Shown here one piece after another: positions 60,899 through 64,000 of a stretch of 64,000 nucleotides of DNA. A program made the translations under genes and the position numbers. The first letter of the stretch is position 1, and each line of letters opens with the position of its first letter. Origin of the DNA: Candidatus Gastranaerophilales bacterium (GTDB taxonomy: Bacteria; Cyanobacteriota; Vampirovibrionia; Gastranaerophilales; Gastranaerophilaceae); assembly GCA_944324435.1 (NCBI GenBank), contig CALUWH010000003.1, positions 1 through 64,000 on the forward strand, written 5' to 3'. The notes below the pieces were generated by a model that had not been told where the DNA came from, searched no databases, and saw nothing but the letters and a program-made list of their open reading frames with translations.

Positions 60899-62890
60899 AT
60901 GAGTAAATATTTGCTGGAAGTCGGTGTAGAAGAATTGCCGTATAAGTTTATACCAATGGCAATTTCGCAGTTAAAAAGCGGTTTTGAAGCTTTTTTGAGC
61001 AGTAGTAACGTAAAATTTGATAACGTAAAAGTAATGGCAACCCCTCGCCGTCTTGCAGTAATCGTAGATGGTCTGGCTTCATCCCAGCCGGATGTTGAAA
61101 AAGTTGTTAAAGGGCCTATTGCAACTGTTGCATTCGATGAGAATAAAAATCTTACCAGAGCAGGAGAAGGCTTTGCCAATAAAAACGGCGTTACAAAGGA
61201 TGATTTGTACGTAGAAGATAATTATGTTTACGCAAAGATTTCAATAAAGGGCAAAAATACAAAAGATTTACTGCAGGAAAATGTTCCGCAAATATTCTCA
61301 AAACTTCAAGGGCCTCACTTTATGAGATGGGGAAATAATGATGTAAAATTCTCTCGCCCTATTCGCTGGGTGCTATCGATTTTAGATAATGAAGAAGTTA
61401 AGATAAGAATCATTGATAAAGATTCTTCAAACCTTACAAACGGACATAGATTCTCAAAACAGAATATTGTGATTAACAAGCCTGACGAATACGTTGAAAA
61501 GCTCAAAGATGCTTACGTAATAGTCGACCAGGATGAGAGAAAAGCTAAAATATTAGAACTTACTAAAATCGAAGCTGATAAACTGAATGCCGTGACGAAA
61601 ATTTCTGATGATTTGCTGGAAGAAGTTACGTTTATCTGCGAATATCCGGTTGCCGTAACTTGCGATTTTGATGCTGCGTACTTAACAATTCCGCAAGAAG
61701 TTGCAGTTACTGTTATGGAAACTCATCAGAGATATTTTGCACTTTACAAAAAAGAAGACGGAAAATTAATCAACAAGTTTGTAACTATCACAAACTATAT
61801 TGGAGACGAATTTGAAAATATCAAAGCCGGAAACCTTAGAGTAATCAAGGCAAGGCTTGATGATGCAGTGTTCTTCTTTAATGAAGATACCAAAAAACCG
61901 TTAGAAGCTTATGTCGAAAACTTGAAGGGCATGACTTTCCAAAAAGGCATGGGTTCTGTCTACGACAAAACTCAAAGAATAATTAAATTATCAGAAAAAA
62001 TTGCCGCTTCAATGAATATTTCAAAGCCTTCAATCAAGCGTACGGCAGAATTATGCAAGGCAGATTTGGCAACAAATCTTGTGTTTGAATTTACCGAACT
62101 TCAAGGATTTATCGGGGCTGATTACGCAAGGGTTTCCGGTGAAAGCGCCGAAGTTGCGGAAGGGATTAAAGAACATTACTTCCCTTTAAATGCAGATTCA
62201 GAAACAGCTAAATCCATAGAAGGCCAGATTGTAGGAATTGCGGATAAAATTGATACGATTTGTGCAGTATTTGCAGCCGGCAAAAAACCGACAGGTTCTT
62301 CTGACCCACTTGGCGTAAGACGTGCGGCGCTGGGTATTATAAAAACTATTCTGGAACACAACCTTGAGCTTGACCTTTCAAAACTTATTGATGAGACATT
62401 GGAGCTTCTGCCTGTGAAAGCGGATGTTAAGGCTGATGTTGAAGAGTTCTTTGTTCAAAGGCTGATTATATTCTTAAACAGCGATTATTCTAAAAACGTT
62501 CTTGAAGCCTGCGCATCCAAGAATCCTTGCAGGGATTTGTGCGATTACCTGAAAAGGGTTAAGGCAATATCAGGCGGAGTTGACGAAAAACTCGTTGAAA
62601 ACGCAAACAGAGTTCTTAGAATCCTCAAAGAAGAAGCTGGAGAAGTTTATGAAAGCTTGTTTGTACTGGACGCTGAAAAGTCACTCTATAAAGCTGTTCA
62701 GGGAATTTTATTCAACGGAGACTATGACAAATATTTAAGCGATTTAATCTCTATTAATCCTGTTGTTACAAAATTCTTTGATGATGTTCTTGTTATGGAT
62801 AAGGATGAAAAAATCAAAAATAACAGAGTTGCACTATTGAAGAGTTTAAAAAATAAGTATATAATATTAACAGATTTTTCAAAATTGTAA
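60899..62890 (+). CDS. glyS: Glycyl-tRNA synthetase beta subunit
   Basis: The 663-aa subunit of the two-subunit GlyRS has MSKYLLEVGVEELPYKFIPM, ATPRRLAVIVDGL, the MRWGNNDVKFSRPIRWVLSI core, and VAVTVMETHQRYFAL. The C-terminal part carries the HD-like and anticodon domains (GIADKIDTICAVFAAGKKPT, GSSDPLGVRR). The catalytic alpha subunit (glyQ) is not adjacent. GGAG lies 8 bases before the ATG. Confidence 0.96.
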   Translation: MSKYLLEVGVEELPYKFIPMAISQLKSGFEAFLSSSNVKFDNVKVMATPRRLAVIVDGLASSQPDVEKVVKGPIATVAFDENKNLTRAGEGFANKNGVTKDDLYVEDNYVYAKISIKGKNTKDLLQENVPQIFSKLQGPHFMRWGNNDVKFSRPIRWVLSILDNEEVKIRIIDKDSSNLTNGHRFSKQNIVINKPDEYVEKLKDAYVIVDQDERKAKILELTKIEADKLNAVTKISDDLLEEVTFICEYPVAVTCDFDAAYLTIPQEVAVTVMETHQRYFALYKKEDGKLINKFVTITNYIGDEFENIKAGNLRVIKARLDDAVFFFNEDTKKPLEAYVENLKGMTFQKGMGSVYDKTQRIIKLSEKIAASMNISKPSIKRTAELCKADLATNLVFEFTELQGFIGADYARVSGESAEVAEGIKEHYFPLNADSETAKSIEGQIVGIADKIDTICAVFAAGKKPTGSSDPLGVRRAALGIIKTILEHNLELDLSKLIDETLELLPVKADVKADVEEFFVQRLIIFLNSDYSKNVLEACASKNPCRDLCDYLKRVKAISGGVDEKLVENANRVLRILKEEAGEVYESLFVLDAEKSLYKAVQGILFNGDYDKYLSDLISINPVVTKFFDDVLVMDKDEKIKNNRVALLKSLKNKYIILTDFSKL

Positions 62891-62984
62891 AAAATTGTAA
62901 CAAGTTCCGTAATAATAGGCAATTTTTACCTTGAGGATACTTTAATAAAGTACAAGTGAAGGTAAGTAAAGTAAAGAGGTCGTT

Positions 62985-63281
62985 ATGTTCAACCTGAGAT
63001 TTTTCAAGTCACTGAAACAAGCATTAGATCCAAAAGCAAATTTGTTAACTTTTTCAAGTTCACAAAGGAAAGCCAACGAAAATTATATTGAATCATTATC
63101 AAGTAATGAGTTAAAAATAAAGTCAGACGAACAACGGTTGGAAGCAATGGTCAGACAACAATTAAAAGAAGAATTTCCGAATATCGAAAAGAGTTCTTCT
63201 TACGACTTACTGGTTGACGCAGTCATCCACAATTACAAGTCAAAACAGCTTCAAGCCACCGACGATGCAGAGATTATGTAG
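62985..63281 (+). CDS. Small charged protein of unknown function
   Basis: The 98-aa product is helical and charged (LRFFKSLKQALDPKANLLTF, QQLKEEFPNIEKSSSYDLLV). AAAGAGGTCGTT gives an SD 6 bases before the ATG. A terminator follows (63316-63346). No family is recognised. Confidence 0.6.
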   Translation: MFNLRFFKSLKQALDPKANLLTFSSSQRKANENYIESLSSNELKIKSDEQRLEAMVRQQLKEEFPNIEKSSSYDLLVDAVIHNYKSKQLQATDDAEIM

Positions 63282-63315
63282 CATTGTCACACTATTATTA
63301 ATCAAAAAACAAAAT

Positions 63316-63346
63316 AAAACCGGAAACATCGCGATTCCGGTTTTTT
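63316..63346 (+). terminator. Terminator after the 62985 gene
   Basis: AAAACCGGAA (63316-63325) pairs with TTCCGGTTTT (63335-63344), followed by TT. Confidence 0.88.
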
Positions 63347-63418
63347 GGATTTTAGATTTGCCGTAGGTTGTTCTTCTATTGTACAATCACTTTAGAAGAT
63401 AATCCTAGGTTATAGTAC

Positions 63419-63607
63419 CTAATAAAACACAAATCTAAAAGTTCCGTTTGAAGCGGCAAATCATAGATTTACCGCTTCAATAATATAAAATCGTAAACCT
63501 GAGATTTAATCCTGCCTGCTAACTCCCCACAGGATTCACGATAATGAAGATGTTTGGGTAATCAGAAATTACCCAAACTTACCGGCTAATAAAACACAAA
63601 TCTAAAA
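63419..63607. repeat. 22-bp direct repeats flanking two hairpins
   Basis: CTAATAAAACACAAATCTAA plus AA occurs at 63419-63440 and again at 63586-63607. Between them lie a GAAGCGG/CCGCTTC hairpin (about 63451-63477) and an 11-bp GTTTGGGTAAT/ATTACCCAAAC hairpin (about 63552-63578). The stretch has no ORF. Confidence 0.8.
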
Positions 63608-63706
63608 AATTAAATTTAAGAATTAGCCTGATAGTTTAATATACAAACACCTAATTGTGTACTTTGCGGTGATTTAACACACAGCAATCAGTGCAAAGAT
63701 ATAAAT

Positions 63707-63859
63707 ATGAAGGCAAAAAGTTTTTTCAAATTATTGAATAGAAAAATAAAAAAGTATGACAAAGCTGCAACAAATCCTTTTGAAGCAATACCGTTGTCAA
63801 TAACTCTGGTATGGGTTGAGGAAGACAAAAAACAAAACGAACAAAATAATATAAGCTAG
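63707..63859 (+). CDS. Small basic protein, possible
   Basis: An ATG opens a 50-codon frame encoding MKAKSFFKLLNRKIKKYDKA and ATNPFEAIPLSITLVWVEED, ending KKQNEQNNIS. The codon composition looks like that of nearby genes and the end faces the convergent XRE gene. The SD is weak (CAAAG). I do not recognise it. Confidence 0.4.
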   Translation: MKAKSFFKLLNRKIKKYDKAATNPFEAIPLSITLVWVEEDKKQNEQNNIS

Positions 63860-63865
63860 AATATA

Positions 63866-64000
63866 TTACTCAAAATCAAAAAGGTCTTTTACTTTAACCC
63901 CCAAATTATCGGCAAGAATTTTCAACTTAGAAACAGTAATATCGGTTTTTGCTAGTTCTAACAAACTTACCATTTGTCGAGAAATTCCATTTATTCCTAT
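63866..64000 (-). CDS. XRE-family regulator, C-terminal part (cut by window edge)
   Basis: The 44 codons in view read IGINGISRQMVSLLELAKTD then ITVSKLKILADNLGVKVKDL, ending FDFE. This is the second half of a cro/C1-type HTH (recognition helix SRQMVSLLE, then the usual LAxxLGV helix). The N-terminus lies beyond the right edge. It is probably a short stand-alone regulator. Confidence 0.8.
   Translation of the reverse strand: MGINGISRQMVSLLELAKTDITVSKLKILADNLGVKVKDLFDFE

Noticed and set aside
63419-63607. Possible CRISPR array at the 22-base repeats
   Set aside because: There are only two repeats, the spacing is 145 bases, the intervening DNA is itself palindromic, and no cas genes are present.

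Overview
The window looks like chromosomal DNA from a low-GC, Gram-negative, non-photosynthetic relative of cyanobacteria, most likely a gut Vampirovibrionia (Melainabacteria, order Gastranaerophilales). The evidence is as follows. The ATP synthase operon has the cyanobacterial order a-c-b'-b-delta-alpha-gamma, with two different b-type subunits and no beta or epsilon genes. A Ski2-like DExH helicase of the type found in cyanobacteria is present. Outer-membrane and LPS functions (kdsA, TolC family, MlaD-like) sit in an AT-rich background. Several proteins match no family I can name. This placement is an inference from gene content; no phylogeny was run.

Layout. At 0-1.7 kb, minus strand, is the end of an alpha-type ribosomal operon (infA-rpmJ-rpsM-rpsK-rpsD), with odd heptamer-built hairpins in three of its gaps. 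kdsA follows on plus. At 3.1-6.4 kb is a minus-strand accessory cluster (small conserved protein, broken EamA transporter, DUF3737 beta-helix protein, secreted alpha/beta hydrolase, secreted CMD protein). Next come comEC, a lineage-restricted membrane protein, rplS-rbgA, an intracellular subtilase with an EF-hand, tag, an EamA permease, a TolC-family protein and a glycosyltransferase. At 17-18.6 kb is a SprA-type protein and rpsL-rpsG. At 18.9-28 kb are a dicarboxylate/amino-acid symporter, ileS, a stand-alone rpmH, murA with a coupled small repeat protein, thrB, a dead aldo/keto reductase and an HD-domain protein.

The bioenergetic core is 28.2-39.0 kb. The ATP synthase operon carries an extra zinc-finger membrane protein gene between alpha and gamma. 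It converges on a four-gene membrane arm of a group-4-hydrogenase/complex-I-like enzyme (hyfB-C-E-F) that lacks its catalytic subunits here. Both face a shared bidirectional terminator.

At 39-55 kb are a tandem-repeat ORF, a predicted zinc metallopeptidase, a TPR scaffold-like protein, gtrA-folC-dtxR/mntR-rnhB, a phosphohexomutase, the Ski2-like helicase, several lineage-specific membrane proteins, a DRE-TIM aldolase-like protein, and mlaD-upp. At 54.6-64 kb are recF-galE, an XRE regulator, a glutamate-type symporter, a long-form SRP RNA with Alu domain, an LD-carboxypeptidase carrying a palindromic insert, glyS, and a hairpin-rich stretch before a truncated XRE gene.

Several genes (mlaD-like, ldcA-like, recF, comEC, tag, the HD gene) have a good -10 hexamer only 6-10 bases before the start codon and no Shine-Dalgarno site. 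This suggests frequent leaderless or near-leaderless transcripts alongside normal SD-led genes.
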